NCBI GenBank assembly: GCA_050246735.1 | Contig: JBFWVM010000004.1 | Coordinates: forward strand, 248,001 to 312,000 | DNA: 64,000 bases | Direction: 5' to 3' | Origin: Taklimakanibacter sp050246735 | Lineage (GTDB): Bacteria > Pseudomonadota > Alphaproteobacteria > Rhizobiales > Aestuariivirgaceae | Shown here: positions 1-8,210 of the stretch, piece by piece | Layout of the letters: every line of letters begins with the position of its first letter | How positions within the stretch are numbered: position 1 is the first letter of the stretch | The notes under the pieces: model-generated | The model's input: the letters and a program-made list of their open reading frames with translations, nothing else | Database searches by the model: none | Told to the model about the DNA's origin: nothing | Position numbers and translations under genes: made by a program

Positions 1-504
1 CCCTCGTTCCAGGGAGCGCCCGAATATCTGGGCGCGGCACGGGCGGTGACGGCGCTGCCGGCATTGCGCAAGGACTTCATGCTCGATCCCTATCAGGTGG
101 CGGAAGCACGCGCCTGGGGCGCCGATTGCATCCTTCTCATCCTGGCGATGATCGACGATGCGCTCGCCTGCGAGCTCGAGGCGGCGGCGCTCGACTGGGG
201 CATGGATGTGCTGGCCGAGGTGCATGACGAGAAAGAGCTCGAGCGCGCGCTGAAGCTGTCGACACGGCTCATCGGCATCAACAACCGCGACCTTCACAGT
301 TTCGAGACGACGCTCGCGACGACGGAGCGCCTGGCGCCGCTGGTGCCGGCGGACCGGCTCATCGTGGGCGAGAGCGGGCTGTTCACGGCGGCCGACCTGG
401 AGCGGCTGTCCAGGGCCGGCGTCAACGCCTTCCTCATCGGCGAAAGCCTGATGCGGCAAACCGATGTCGCGGCCGCAACCCGTGCTATCCTCACCAGACC
501 ATGA
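1..504 (+). CDS. trpC: Indole-3-glycerol phosphate synthase, C-terminal part (5' end outside window)
   Basis: The frame is open from base 1 and encodes the last 167 residues of TrpC, which closes the indole ring of tryptophan from CdRP. The visible part starts in the conserved SFQGAPEYL segment, followed by the LRKDFM segment that carries the catalytic lysine, then NNRDLHSF and the phosphate-binding GESGLF near the end. An internal GTG at 46 is not a real start because homology continues upstream of it. The last bases overlap the moaC start by 4 (ATGA), so the two are probably translationally coupled, as in many rhizobial trp-moa-moe-lexA clusters. The identification is firm; only the length is unknown. 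Confidence 0.96.
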   Translation, partial: PSFQGAPEYLGAARAVTALPALRKDFMLDPYQVAEARAWGADCILLILAMIDDALACELEAAALDWGMDVLAEVHDEKELERALKLSTRLIGINNRDLHSFETTLATTERLAPLVPADRLIVGESGLFTAADLERLSRAGVNAFLIGESLMRQTDVAAATRAILTRP

Positions 505-977
505 GCAAGCTCACCCATCTCGACGACCAGGGCCGCGCCCGCATGGTCGACGTCTCGGCCAAGGATGTCACGGCGCGCGCGGCCATGGCGCGCGGGCGCG
601 TCACCATGAGTCCCGCAACGCTCGCGATGATCACGGAAGGCCGCGCCCGGAAGGGCGACGTGCTGGCCGCGGCGCGCATCGCCGGCATCATGGCGGCGAA
701 GAAGACGCATGAGCTCATTCCCTTGTGTCATCCGCTCGCGATCTCCGCCGTCTCGGTCGATTTCACGCCGGACGGTGCGGCCAATGCCATCGAGGTTTCG
801 GCGGCGGTCAGGGTCGAGGGCAGGACCGGCGTCGAGATGGAAGCCCTGACCGCCGTTTCGGTCGCCTGCCTCACCATCTATGACATGTGCAAGTCGGCCG
901 ACCGCGCCATGCGCATCGGCGATATCAGGCTGGTCGAGAAATCGGGCGGCAAGTCCGGCCGCTATGCCGCGGATTGA
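501..977 (+). CDS. moaC: Cyclic pyranopterin monophosphate synthase MoaC
   Basis: This 158-residue protein has the usual MoaC length. MoaC works after MoaA in molybdenum cofactor synthesis and forms cyclic pyranopterin monophosphate in the cytoplasm. The signature LIPLCHPL lies at about residues 72-79, and the EMEALTAVSVACLTIYDMCK segment that forms the active-site pocket is at about 113-132. It starts inside the trpC stop (4-base overlap) and ends 3 bases before moeA, so trpC, moaC and moeA look like one transcript. Confidence 0.97.
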   Translation: MSKLTHLDDQGRARMVDVSAKDVTARAAMARGRVTMSPATLAMITEGRARKGDVLAAARIAGIMAAKKTHELIPLCHPLAISAVSVDFTPDGAANAIEVSAAVRVEGRTGVEMEALTAVSVACLTIYDMCKSADRAMRIGDIRLVEKSGGKSGRYAAD

Positions 978-980
978 TCG

Positions 981-2189
981 ATGGCGCTGATCCCGGTCGA
1001 AGAGGCGAAGGAGCGCATCCTCAAGGGCGCCAAGCCGCTGCCGCGGGAGACCGTGGCGCTGCACCAGTGCGCCGGGCGGGTGCTGGCGGCCGATATCACG
1101 GCGAAGCGCGACCAGCCGCCTTTCCCCGCCTCGGCGATGGACGGCTATGCGGTGCGCTTCGCCGACGTCGAAGCGGCTCCGGTCACGCTCAGGATCATCG
1201 GCACCGCGCCGGCCGGACATGAATACAAGGGCCGGCTGGGCGCGGGAGAGGCGGTGCGCATCTTCACCGGCGCCCCGGTTCCCAAAGGGGCCGATACGGT
1301 CGTGATCCAGGAAAATGCCGAGGCCGTCGGCGGTCAGGTCAGCATCAAGGTCGCCGCACGGCGCCCGGGGCAGCATATTAGGCGGCGGGGACTGGACTTC
1401 GCCAGGGGCGAAACCCTGCTGCGCCGCGGAATGCTGCTCGGTGCCCGCGAGATCGGTCTCGCCGCGGCAATGAACCGGCCGGCCCTGCCGGTCGCCCGCC
1501 GGCCCAGGGTCGCCGTTTTCACCACGGGCGACGAGCTGGTGCCCCCCGGGCGGGTGCCGAAGGCCGACCAGATCGTTTCCTCGAACAGTTTCGCGCTTTC
1601 CGCCTTTGTGCGCCGCTATGGCGGCGAGCCGATCGACCTGGGGATCGTTCCGGACAGGCTGAACGCCATTTCCCGGGCCATCGGCAGGGCTTCCGGCGCC
1701 GATGTCCTTCTGACCACCGGTGGCGCCTCGGTCGGCGATCACGACCTCGTCCAGGCGGCCTTGAAGCAGGCCGGCATAAGGCTCGATTTCTGGAAAATCG
1801 CGCTCCGGCCCGGAAAACCGCTCATGTTCGCCCGCGACGGCCAAAGGCGGATTCTGGGCTTGCCGGGAAATCCCGTCTCTGCCCTCGTCTGCGCCCGGAT
1901 ATTTCTCAAACCCCTCATTTTCGCACTGCTCGGACTTCCGCCCGGCGCCCCGGACACGGTCAAGGCCAGGCTAGGCGCGGCTCTGCCCGCGAATGATCAA
2001 AGGCAGGATTATCTTCGGGCAGAAGTGAGCCGTGGCGCCGATGGAAGCTATCTGGCCGCTCCCTTCCGGACGCAGGATTCCTCGATGCAGCGCGCTCTGG
2101 CCGAGGCACAGGGCCTTATCGTCCGCCCGCCTTTGGCGCCGGAGGCCCAAGCGGGCGAGCTGGTCGACGTCATCTTGATGGATTTTTGA
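981..2189 (+). CDS. moeA: Molybdopterin molybdenumtransferase MoeA
   Basis: This 402-residue protein inserts molybdate into adenylylated molybdopterin in the last step of cofactor synthesis. Domain order follows the MoeA family: an N-terminal region with PFPASAMDGYA at about 50-60, the MoCF-binding domain with TTGGASVGDHD near 246-256, LRPGKPLMFA just after, LPGNPVSA near 294, and a small C-terminal domain. It begins 3 bases after moaC. The 114 bases after its stop hold the lexA promoter region with two SOS boxes, so co-transcription with lexA is possible but lexA also has its own control. Confidence 0.96.
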   Translation: MALIPVEEAKERILKGAKPLPRETVALHQCAGRVLAADITAKRDQPPFPASAMDGYAVRFADVEAAPVTLRIIGTAPAGHEYKGRLGAGEAVRIFTGAPVPKGADTVVIQENAEAVGGQVSIKVAARRPGQHIRRRGLDFARGETLLRRGMLLGAREIGLAAAMNRPALPVARRPRVAVFTTGDELVPPGRVPKADQIVSSNSFALSAFVRRYGGEPIDLGIVPDRLNAISRAIGRASGADVLLTTGGASVGDHDLVQAALKQAGIRLDFWKIALRPGKPLMFARDGQRRILGLPGNPVSALVCARIFLKPLIFALLGLPPGAPDTVKARLGAALPANDQRQDYLRAEVSRGADGSYLAAPFRTQDSSMQRALAEAQGLIVRPPLAPEAQAGELVDVILMDF

Positions 2190-2213
2190 ACCGGCGACCA
2201 ATTTCAGCTTGCC

Positions 2214-2228
2214 GAACCAAACGGGAAC
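2214..2228 (+). promoter_or_regulatory. Upstream SOS box (LexA operator)
   Basis: The sequence GAAC, 7 bases, GAAC matches the alphaproteobacterial LexA operator (GTTC-N7-GTTC on the other strand) with both half-sites perfect. It lies 90 bases before the lexA start and 25 bases after the moeA stop, in the same orientation as the second box nearer the gene. Confidence 0.7.
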
Positions 2229-2278
2229 GGGTATTTTCGTTTTGTATTTGTTCCGATTCTCGCTCAACGACTTCCCCG

Positions 2279-2293
2279 GAACGTTCTTTGAAC
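2279..2293 (+). promoter_or_regulatory. Downstream SOS box (LexA operator)
   Basis: A second perfect GAAC-N7-GAAC operator ends 10 bases before the lexA ATG. Its position suits direct repression of lexA by its own product. Together with the box at 2214 it gives two operator sites 65 bases apart. Confidence 0.85.
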
Positions 2294-2303
2294 AGGTCAC
2301 GCC

Positions 2304-3011
2304 ATGCTGACGCGCAAACAACTCGAACTGCTTCTCTTCATCAACGAACGCCTCAAGGAAGACGGCGTGTCGCCCTCTTTCGAGGAGATGAAGGAAGCGC
2401 TCAACCTCCAGTCAAAGTCAGGCATCCACCGCCTGATCCTGGCGCTCGAGGAGCGCGGCTTCCTGCGCCGCATGCCCAACCGGGCGCGGGCGCTCGAGGT
2501 CATGAAGCTGCCGGACGCGCATAGCCCCAGCCTGTCGACCGCCAAGCGTTCCGGCTTCAGCCCGAATGTCATCGAAGGCAATCTCGGCAAGGTGAAGCCC
2601 ATCCCGCATGCGGGCTCCGGAACGCCGCGCGCAGCGGTCGTGCCGGTGATGGGGCGGATCGCCGCCGGCGTACCGATCTCGGCTATCCAGGATCACTCGC
2701 ACAACATCACGGTGCCGCCCGAGATGCTGGGCTCGGGCGAGCATTTCGCCCTCGAGGTCAAGGGCGATTCGATGATCAATGCCGGCATCTTCGACGGCGA
2801 TACCGTGCTCATCCGCAAGGGCGACACCGCCACCAACGGCGATATCGTCGTCGCCCTCGTCGACAACGAAGAGGCCACGCTCAAGCGCATCCGCAAGAAG
2901 GGCGATTCGATCGCGCTCGAGGCCGCCAACCCTGCCTATGAGACCCGGATCTTCGGCCCCGACCGGGTCAATGTGCAGGGCAGGCTCGTCGGGCTTATTC
3001 GCAAATATTGA
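2304..3011 (+). CDS. lexA: LexA repressor (SOS response), S24 autoprotease
   Basis: This 235-residue LexA has the alphaproteobacterial length. Residues 1-65 form the winged-helix DNA-binding domain (MLTRKQLELL start, SKSGIHRLI recognition region). A linker leads to the peptidase domain. The self-cleavage bond is Ala121-Gly122 in RIAAGVP, and the catalytic pair is Ser156 in KGDSMI and Lys194 in EATLKR. RecA filaments on damaged DNA trigger cleavage and derepress SOS genes. Two perfect SOS boxes in front of the gene indicate autoregulation. Many rhizobia have comEC next; here it is replaced by a DUF3597 gene and gatA. Confidence 0.97.
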   Translation: MLTRKQLELLLFINERLKEDGVSPSFEEMKEALNLQSKSGIHRLILALEERGFLRRMPNRARALEVMKLPDAHSPSLSTAKRSGFSPNVIEGNLGKVKPIPHAGSGTPRAAVVPVMGRIAAGVPISAIQDHSHNITVPPEMLGSGEHFALEVKGDSMINAGIFDGDTVLIRKGDTATNGDIVVALVDNEEATLKRIRKKGDSIALEAANPAYETRIFGPDRVNVQGRLVGLIRKY

Positions 3012-3158
3012 CGGATCACTGTCGGCCGCGACGGCAAATACCCTTACGTCATGGGCTTGGCCGCCGCCGACTTGCGACCACCATTTCTCCTCCCTAGGAT
3101 GACATGCGGCCCTATCTCTGGTCCGCAACGTCGATGTCAGCGTTCATAGGAGAGAGAC

Positions 3159-3563
3159 ATGGGTATCTTCGACAGCATCAGAGACACGATCTTCGGCAAG
3201 GCCAACGCCGCGCCCGTTCCGCCGGCAGCGACCACATCGACGTCACCGGCGCCGCAAGCGCCGGCGCCCACTCCCACCGAGCCCAAGGCCGCGCCGGGCT
3301 CCCCGGCTGTCGATGTTTCCGCCGTTCTGGAGAAGGCCGTTGCATCGAAAAAGCAAAAGCTCAACTGGCGCACGTCGATCGTCGATCTGATGAAGGCGCT
3401 CGATCTCGACAGCAGCCTGGCCGCCCGCAGGAAGCTCGCCAAGGAACTCAACTATACCGGCGACACCAAGGACAGCGCCAGGATGAACGTCTGGCTGCAC
3501 AAGGCTCTGATGAAGAAGCTCGCGGAGAATGGCGGCAAGGTACCTGCCGACCTGCTCGACTGA
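3159..3563 (+). CDS. DUF3597 domain protein
   Basis: This 134-residue protein resembles the DUF3597 family, whose function is unknown. It starts with MGIFDSIRDTIFG, has a Pro/Ala/Thr-rich flexible linker to about residue 50, and a helical conserved domain at 55-134 with KLNWRTSIVDLMKALDLD and the NVWLHKALM motif. No signal peptide or membrane segment is visible. A good ribosome site (GGAGAGAG) sits 5 bases before the ATG. A hairpin terminator follows its stop. Confidence 0.85.
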   Translation: MGIFDSIRDTIFGKANAAPVPPAATTSTSPAPQAPAPTPTEPKAAPGSPAVDVSAVLEKAVASKKQKLNWRTSIVDLMKALDLDSSLAARRKLAKELNYTGDTKDSARMNVWLHKALMKKLAENGGKVPADLLD

Positions 3564-3585
3564 GGTCCACCAGAGAGTCTTGAAC

Positions 3586-3616
3586 AGGAGGCCGTGGGTT
3601 CCGCCTGCGGCCTCCT
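3586..3616. terminator. Hairpin between convergent DUF3597 and gatA genes
   Basis: A 9-bp perfect stem (AGGAGGCCG with CGGCCTCCT) encloses a 13-base loop between the stops of two convergent genes, followed on the plus strand by CGCCTTTCG. The T tract is short, so this is a likely rather than certain terminator, possibly acting in both directions. Confidence 0.55.
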
Positions 3617-3635
3617 CGCCTTTCGATGGACGGCG

Positions 3636-5102
3636 TCACCACCATTCGGGCGCCTCGAGCCTGCCGGCCGCTTCCTCGATGGCATAGCCGACCTGGAACA
3701 GGGTCGCTTCGTCGAAGGGTTTGCCGATGAGCTGAAGCCCGAGCGGCAGCCCCTCTTCCGACAGGCCGCCCGGCACCGAGATTCCCGGCAGGCCCGCCAT
3801 GTTGACCGTCACGGTGAACACGTCGTTCAGGTACATCTGTACCGGATCGGTGATCTCGCCCGGCGCGAAGGCCGGGCTCGGGGTCGCCGGCGTCAGCACC
3901 ACGTCGACCTTGTCCCATGCCTTGTCGAAATCCTGCTTGATCAGGGTGCGGACCTTCTGGGCGCGGACATAATAGGCGTCGTAGTAGCCGGCCGAAAGCA
4001 CATAGGTGCCGATCATCACGCGCCGCTGCACCTCGTGCCCGAAACCGGCCGCCCGGGTGTTCTCATACATCGAGACGATGTCCTCGCCCGGCACGCGCAG
4101 GCCATAACGCACGCCGTCATAGCGGGCGAGATTGGAAGAGGCCTCCGCCGGCGCCACGATATAATAGGCGGGCAGCGCGTATTTCGTATGCGGCAGCGAG
4201 ATCTCGACGATCTCGGCGCCCTGCTCCCGCAGCCACCCGGCGCCCCTGTCCCACAAGGCGTCGATCTCGGGCGGCGTGCCGTCGACGCGATATTCCTTCG
4301 GTATGCCCACTCTCAGGCCCTTGACCGGCTTTCCGATGACGGCTTCGTAGTCGGGCACCTCATGATCGACGGAGGTCGTATCCCTGGGGTCGACGCTCGC
4401 CATGGACCTGAGCAGGATCGCCGCGTCGCGGACGTCGCGGGCGATCGGACCCGCCTGGTCGAGCGATGAGGCGAAGGCGACGATGCCCCAGCGCGAGCAG
4501 CGGCCATAGGTCGGCTTGATGCCGACCGTGCCGGTGAAAGCGGCCGGCTGACGGATCGATCCGCCCGTGTCGGTCGCGGTCGCACCGGCGCAGATGCGGG
4601 CGGCGACGGCGGTGGCGGAGCCGCCGGACGAGCCGCCCGGCACCAGCGCCGCGTTTGAGTTGCGGCGGCGCCAGGGATTGATGACATTGCCGTAGTAGCT
4701 CGTCTCGTTGGACGAGCCCATCGCGAACTCGTCCATATTGAGCTTGCCCAGCATGACGGCGCCGTCGCGCCACAGATTGGCGGTGACGGTCGATTCATAG
4801 GTCGGCTTGAAGCCGTCCAGTATGTGGCTCGCCGCCTGGGTGTGCACGCCCCTGGTGGCGAAGAGGTCCTTGATGCCGAGCGGTATGCCCTCGAGCGCGC
4901 CCGCTTCGCCCTTGGCGATGCGGGTATCGGAAGCCATGGCCATCGCGCGAGCCTGATCGGGCGTTTCGACGATATACGCGTTGAGCACGCGCGCCTTCTC
5001 CATGGCGGCGAGATAGGCGTCGGTCAGTTCGCGCGCCGAGAAGGACTTCTTCTTCAGCCCGTCCCGCGCGGCGGAGATCGTAAGAGAGGTCAGCGAGGTC
5101 AT
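3636..5102 (-). CDS. gatA: Asp-tRNA(Asn)/Glu-tRNA(Gln) amidotransferase subunit A
   Basis: This 488-residue glutamine amidase subunit releases ammonia that GatB uses to amidate mischarged Glu-tRNA(Gln) or Asp-tRNA(Asn). The amidase-signature triad is visible: Lys78 in PLGIKDLF, cis-Ser158 in PGGSSGGSA, and Ser182 in DTGGSIRQP. The C-terminal half ends with the usual GLPLGLQLIGKPF segment. The open frame runs upstream through gatC, but homology begins at the ATG at 5102, 41 bases after the gatC stop. gatB is not in this window. Confidence 0.97.
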   Translation of the reverse strand: MTSLTSLTISAARDGLKKKSFSARELTDAYLAAMEKARVLNAYIVETPDQARAMAMASDTRIAKGEAGALEGIPLGIKDLFATRGVHTQAASHILDGFKPTYESTVTANLWRDGAVMLGKLNMDEFAMGSSNETSYYGNVINPWRRRNSNAALVPGGSSGGSATAVAARICAGATATDTGGSIRQPAAFTGTVGIKPTYGRCSRWGIVAFASSLDQAGPIARDVRDAAILLRSMASVDPRDTTSVDHEVPDYEAVIGKPVKGLRVGIPKEYRVDGTPPEIDALWDRGAGWLREQGAEIVEISLPHTKYALPAYYIVAPAEASSNLARYDGVRYGLRVPGEDIVSMYENTRAAGFGHEVQRRVMIGTYVLSAGYYDAYYVRAQKVRTLIKQDFDKAWDKVDVVLTPATPSPAFAPGEITDPVQMYLNDVFTVTVNMAGLPGISVPGGLSEEGLPLGLQLIGKPFDEATLFQVGYAIEEAAGRLEAPEWW

Positions 5103-5117
5103 GTCTTTTGCTCTTTT

Positions 5118-5139
5118 CCTTCTCCCCCATGGGGAGAGG
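5118..5139. repeat. Short palindromic element between gatC and gatA
   Basis: A near-perfect inverted repeat (CCTTCTCCCC and GGGGAGAGG around CAT, one bulged T) fills the 41-base gap between gatC and gatA. Its CTCCCC/GGGGAG core resembles short palindromic repeats scattered through many proteobacterial genomes. It may be a repeat remnant or an RNA hairpin that separates the two reading frames. Confidence 0.45.
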
Positions 5140-5143
5140 TAAA

Positions 5144-5431
5144 TCATTCCACCACCTTGGGGACCATGAAGAACTCGTCTTCGGCCGCCGGCGCGTTCCT
5201 GGTGACGTCCTGGGGACAGTTGCCGTCGGTCACCACGTCCCGGCGCTTCTTCATCTTCATGGCGACGACGGATGTCAAAGGCTCGACGCCCGCGACGTCG
5301 ACCTCGTTCAATTGCTCGATCCAGTGCAGGATGGAATTGAGCTCGCCTTCGAGGCGGGGCACATCCTCCTCGGCAACCTTTATGCGCGCCAGATGCGCGA
5401 TACGCCGCACGGTTTTCTGATCGACCGACAT
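5144..5431 (-). CDS. gatC: Asp-tRNA(Asn)/Glu-tRNA(Gln) amidotransferase subunit C
   Basis: This 95-residue subunit clamps GatA to GatB. It shows the family pattern: VRRIAHLARIKV at the start, LEGELNSILHWIEQLNEVDV in the middle, and an EPLTSV segment near residue 54. It lies directly upstream of gatA on the same strand, the usual gatCA arrangement. The nearest upstream gene, an acetyltransferase, ends 44 bases before it. Confidence 0.95.
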   Translation of the reverse strand: MSVDQKTVRRIAHLARIKVAEEDVPRLEGELNSILHWIEQLNEVDVAGVEPLTSVVAMKMKKRRDVVTDGNCPQDVTRNAPAAEDEFFMVPKVVE

Positions 5432-5475
5432 GTTCTCGCTTCTTTCCGGAAACAGGGGCGCTCAATAACACCGGC

Positions 5476-6168
5476 TCATCTGGGGAGCAACGGTCTCTTC
5501 TGGCGCCCTTGCGCGTCGAAATTCTCGTCCCTGAGCCAGGCCTGGAACCTCATCGCCATGGACGGCCATTCCCCGTCGATCATCGCATACCAGGCGGTGT
5601 CGCGGTTGCGTCCCTTGACGATCAGATGCTGACGGAAGAGGCCTTCATAGCTGAAGCCGAAACGCTCGGCCGCCTTGCGCGAGGGGGCGTTCAGCGCATG
5701 GCATTTCCATTCGAGCCGGCGCACGCCCAGATCGTCGAAGCAATGGCGCATCATGAGATAGATGGCTTCCGTCGCCTCGCGGGTCTTCTGCAAGGCCGGC
5801 GACATCCAGATATGGCCGATCTCGATCACGCCGTTGGCCTTGTCGAGGCGCATGAAGGCACCCATGCCGGCGGCCTTGCCGGTGTCGCGGCGGACGAAGG
5901 CATAGAACCAGGGATCGCGGCTCGCTTCCTGGCGGGCCAGCCAGTCCTGGAAGGTTTCCTGGTCGGCGAAGGGTCCATAGCCCATATAGGTCCACAGCGC
6001 GCCGTCGGGATCGCTGTCGGCGAAGGACTCATAGAGATCGCGGCCGTGATGCACCGCCGCCACCGGCTCGAGCCTGACCCAGCGGCCGAAGAGCGGGCGC
6101 AGGTCGGGCGCGAGCCCTGGCGGGAGGGGATCGACAATAGGTCCCAAAGGGCGCTTTCGGTCCGACAT
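5476..6168 (-). CDS. GNAT-family N-acetyltransferase (RimJ/RimL type)
   Basis: This 230-residue protein carries an Acetyltransf_3-type GNAT domain over most of its length: RWVRLEPV near residue 30, a central VIEIGHIWMSPALQKTREATEA segment that forms the acetyl-CoA-binding beta-strand and loop, and EWKCHALNAPSRKAAERFGF, typical of RimJ/RimL relatives. The acceptor cannot be told from sequence. It precedes gatC on the same strand and is divergent from the GMC oxidoreductase gene, with 60 bases between. Confidence 0.88.
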   Translation of the reverse strand: MSDRKRPLGPIVDPLPPGLAPDLRPLFGRWVRLEPVAAVHHGRDLYESFADSDPDGALWTYMGYGPFADQETFQDWLARQEASRDPWFYAFVRRDTGKAAGMGAFMRLDKANGVIEIGHIWMSPALQKTREATEAIYLMMRHCFDDLGVRRLEWKCHALNAPSRKAAERFGFSYEGLFRQHLIVKGRNRDTAWYAMIDGEWPSMAMRFQAWLRDENFDAQGRQKRPLLPR

Positions 6169-6228
6169 GGCGAAGAGCTTATGTCCGGGTTTGCGAAGAT
6201 GCGCAATTCCCGCTTATCCTCTGGGCTA

Positions 6229-7812
6229 ATGACAAGAAAACGCATGGATCCCGTCGATGTCGCGATCATCGGCGCCGGCTGCGGCGGAGCGGCCTTCGCC
6301 TGGCAGATCAAGCGCCTGGCCCCCCATCTCAAGATCGCCTGCCTCGAACGCGGCGGCTGGCCCGATCCCGCCCGCATGCCGGCGAGGACGATGCGCTGGC
6401 AACGGGCCATCCTCGAGGACTGGGCCTCGAGCCCAAATCTCAGGCTCAGGTCCGGCGCCTATCGCGGCTCCAACGACTACGCCGTCGACGACGACAATTC
6501 CGTCTTCAAGCCGCTGATGTGGAACGGCGTCGGCGGCTCGACGGTAGCCTGGGCGGCGCATTTCCCGCGCCTTCACCCGTCCGACTTCCGCACCCGCTCG
6601 CTCGACGGCGTCGGCGACGACTGGCCATTCGATTATTTCGAGCTCGAGCCGTGGTATGACCTCAACGACAGCATCATGGGCGTCGCCGGTCTCGATGGCG
6701 ATCCGGCCTACCCGCCGAAGAGTCCGCGCGCCATGCCGCCCTTGCCTTTCGGCGCGGTCGCCAACCGCGCGGCGCGGGCCTTCGGCGATCTCGGCTGGCA
6801 CTGGTGGCCGGTCGATGCCGCCATCAATTCGATCGCGCATGACGGACGCGCCGCCTGCAACGGCTGCGGTCCCTGCCTCACCGGCTGCATCCCCGGCGCC
6901 AAGGCTTCGACCGACCTCACCTATTGGCCCAAGGCCATCGCGCTCGGGGTCGAATTGCGCACCATCGCCACCGCGCGTCATATCCACATCGAAGCGGGCC
7001 GCGCCACAGGCGTCACCTATGCCGACCGCCACGGCGCCGAACATGTCCAGCCGGCGGCGGCCGTCGTCGTCGCCGGCAACGGCATCGGGACGGCCCGGCT
7101 CCTGCTGGCCTCCGGCGTCGACAGCCCGGCTCTCGGCCGCAATCTCATGTACCATCCGGCGGCCTATGTGCGCGGCCTGTTCAAGGACCGGCTCGACGGG
7201 CCGGTCGGTCCCGTCGGCTGCTCGATCTATTCGCATGAATTCTACGAGACCGACCTTGCCCGCGGCTTCGAGCGCGGCGTGCATCTGCAACTGTCGCGAG
7301 AGAACGCGCCGGCCGTCCAGGCCTCCAGGCTTCAGCCCTTGTGGGGCCCGGCGGCTCAGGCGCAGTTGCGCGAGGAGTTCCTGCACACCATGCCCATCCT
7401 CGTCCTCGTCGAGGACCTGCCCGAGGCGCACAACCGCGTGTCGCTCACACCGGAGGAGGAAGCCGACGGGCTGCCCGGCGTGAGAATCGACTACACGGTG
7501 GCCGCTCGCGCGCAGAAAAGCCTCGACTTCGGCCTCGCGCGCGCCGAGGAAGTCCTGCTGGCCGCCGGCGCCTGCCGCACGATCCGGGTATCGCCCGCGC
7601 CCCTGACCGGCTGGCATCTCCTCGGCACGGCGCGCATGGGCGACGACCCCCGGACTTCCGTCACCGACCGCAACGGCCGCTGCCACCGCGTTCAAAACGT
7701 GATCGTCGCGGATGGTAGCCTGTTCCCGACGGTCGGCGCCGCCAATCCCGCCTCGACCATCGGGGCCGTGGCCCTCAAGCTGGCGAGCGCCCTGGCGGAG
7801 GACATGGCATGA
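6229..7812 (+). CDS. GMC-family FAD oxidoreductase
   Basis: This 527-residue flavoprotein probably oxidises an alcohol or sugar. The Rossmann motif GAGCGG is at 15-20, and a four-cysteine cluster CNGCGPCLTGC is at 210-220, as in several GMC dehydrogenases of the gluconate dehydrogenase type. The C-terminal GMC domain has HLLGTARMGDDP and the ADGSLFPTVGAANPAST segment. The frame is open far upstream over the GNAT gene, but homology starts at the ATG at 6229. No signal peptide is seen. The last 4 bases overlap the next gene, probably a partner. Electron acceptor and substrate are unknown. Confidence 0.9.
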   Translation: MTRKRMDPVDVAIIGAGCGGAAFAWQIKRLAPHLKIACLERGGWPDPARMPARTMRWQRAILEDWASSPNLRLRSGAYRGSNDYAVDDDNSVFKPLMWNGVGGSTVAWAAHFPRLHPSDFRTRSLDGVGDDWPFDYFELEPWYDLNDSIMGVAGLDGDPAYPPKSPRAMPPLPFGAVANRAARAFGDLGWHWWPVDAAINSIAHDGRAACNGCGPCLTGCIPGAKASTDLTYWPKAIALGVELRTIATARHIHIEAGRATGVTYADRHGAEHVQPAAAVVVAGNGIGTARLLLASGVDSPALGRNLMYHPAAYVRGLFKDRLDGPVGPVGCSIYSHEFYETDLARGFERGVHLQLSRENAPAVQASRLQPLWGPAAQAQLREEFLHTMPILVLVEDLPEAHNRVSLTPEEEADGLPGVRIDYTVAARAQKSLDFGLARAEEVLLAAGACRTIRVSPAPLTGWHLLGTARMGDDPRTSVTDRNGRCHRVQNVIVADGSLFPTVGAANPASTIGAVALKLASALAEDMA

Positions 7813-8198
7813 CCCCGGCGCAGCTGAGGCTCCTGGCCGACCTGATCCTTCCCGGCGACCGGGAAGGCCTGCCGCCCGGCTCGCTCGTCCCGGACGTCAT
7901 GAGCGCCCTCGTGCAGTCGGCCTCTCCGGTCAAGGCTCTCGCCGGCGCCCATCCCGACTTCGCCGATGCCGGCAGGCGCCATGGTCTCCTGGAGGAGATC
8001 GAGCGGGCGCATCCGCAGGCGTTCCGCGACTTCGCGCTGGCGCTGATCAAGGCCTATTACGAATCGGGCCAGGTGCTCGAGGCCATGGGATGGCGCAGCG
8101 CGCCGCCACAGCCCGACGGCCATCGGCTTGCCCCCATGGACGAGGCGCTGGCGCCGGCCCTGGCGCGGGTGGCCGGACGCAAGCGCCTGTGGCGGTGA
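7809..8198 (+). CDS. Small conserved protein coupled to the GMC oxidoreductase
   Basis: This 129-residue protein has no domain I can name with confidence. It starts in the GMC stop (ATGA overlap), so its synthesis is probably coupled to the flavoprotein. The start (LRLLADLILPGD) and a later FALALIKAYYESGQVLEAMGW helix recall the small subunits (gluconate 2-dehydrogenase subunit 3 type) that accompany membrane GMC dehydrogenases, but there is no Tat or Sec signal here. A partner-subunit role is inferred from position. Confidence 0.7.
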   Translation: MTPAQLRLLADLILPGDREGLPPGSLVPDVMSALVQSASPVKALAGAHPDFADAGRRHGLLEEIERAHPQAFRDFALALIKAYYESGQVLEAMGWRSAPPQPDGHRLAPMDEALAPALARVAGRKRLWR

Positions 8199-8210
8199 TG
8201 TGCCGGCCGG

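Noticed and set aside
294..1844. 516-residue frame antisense to trpC, moaC and moeA
   Set aside because: No recognisable domain and fully covered by well-supported genes.
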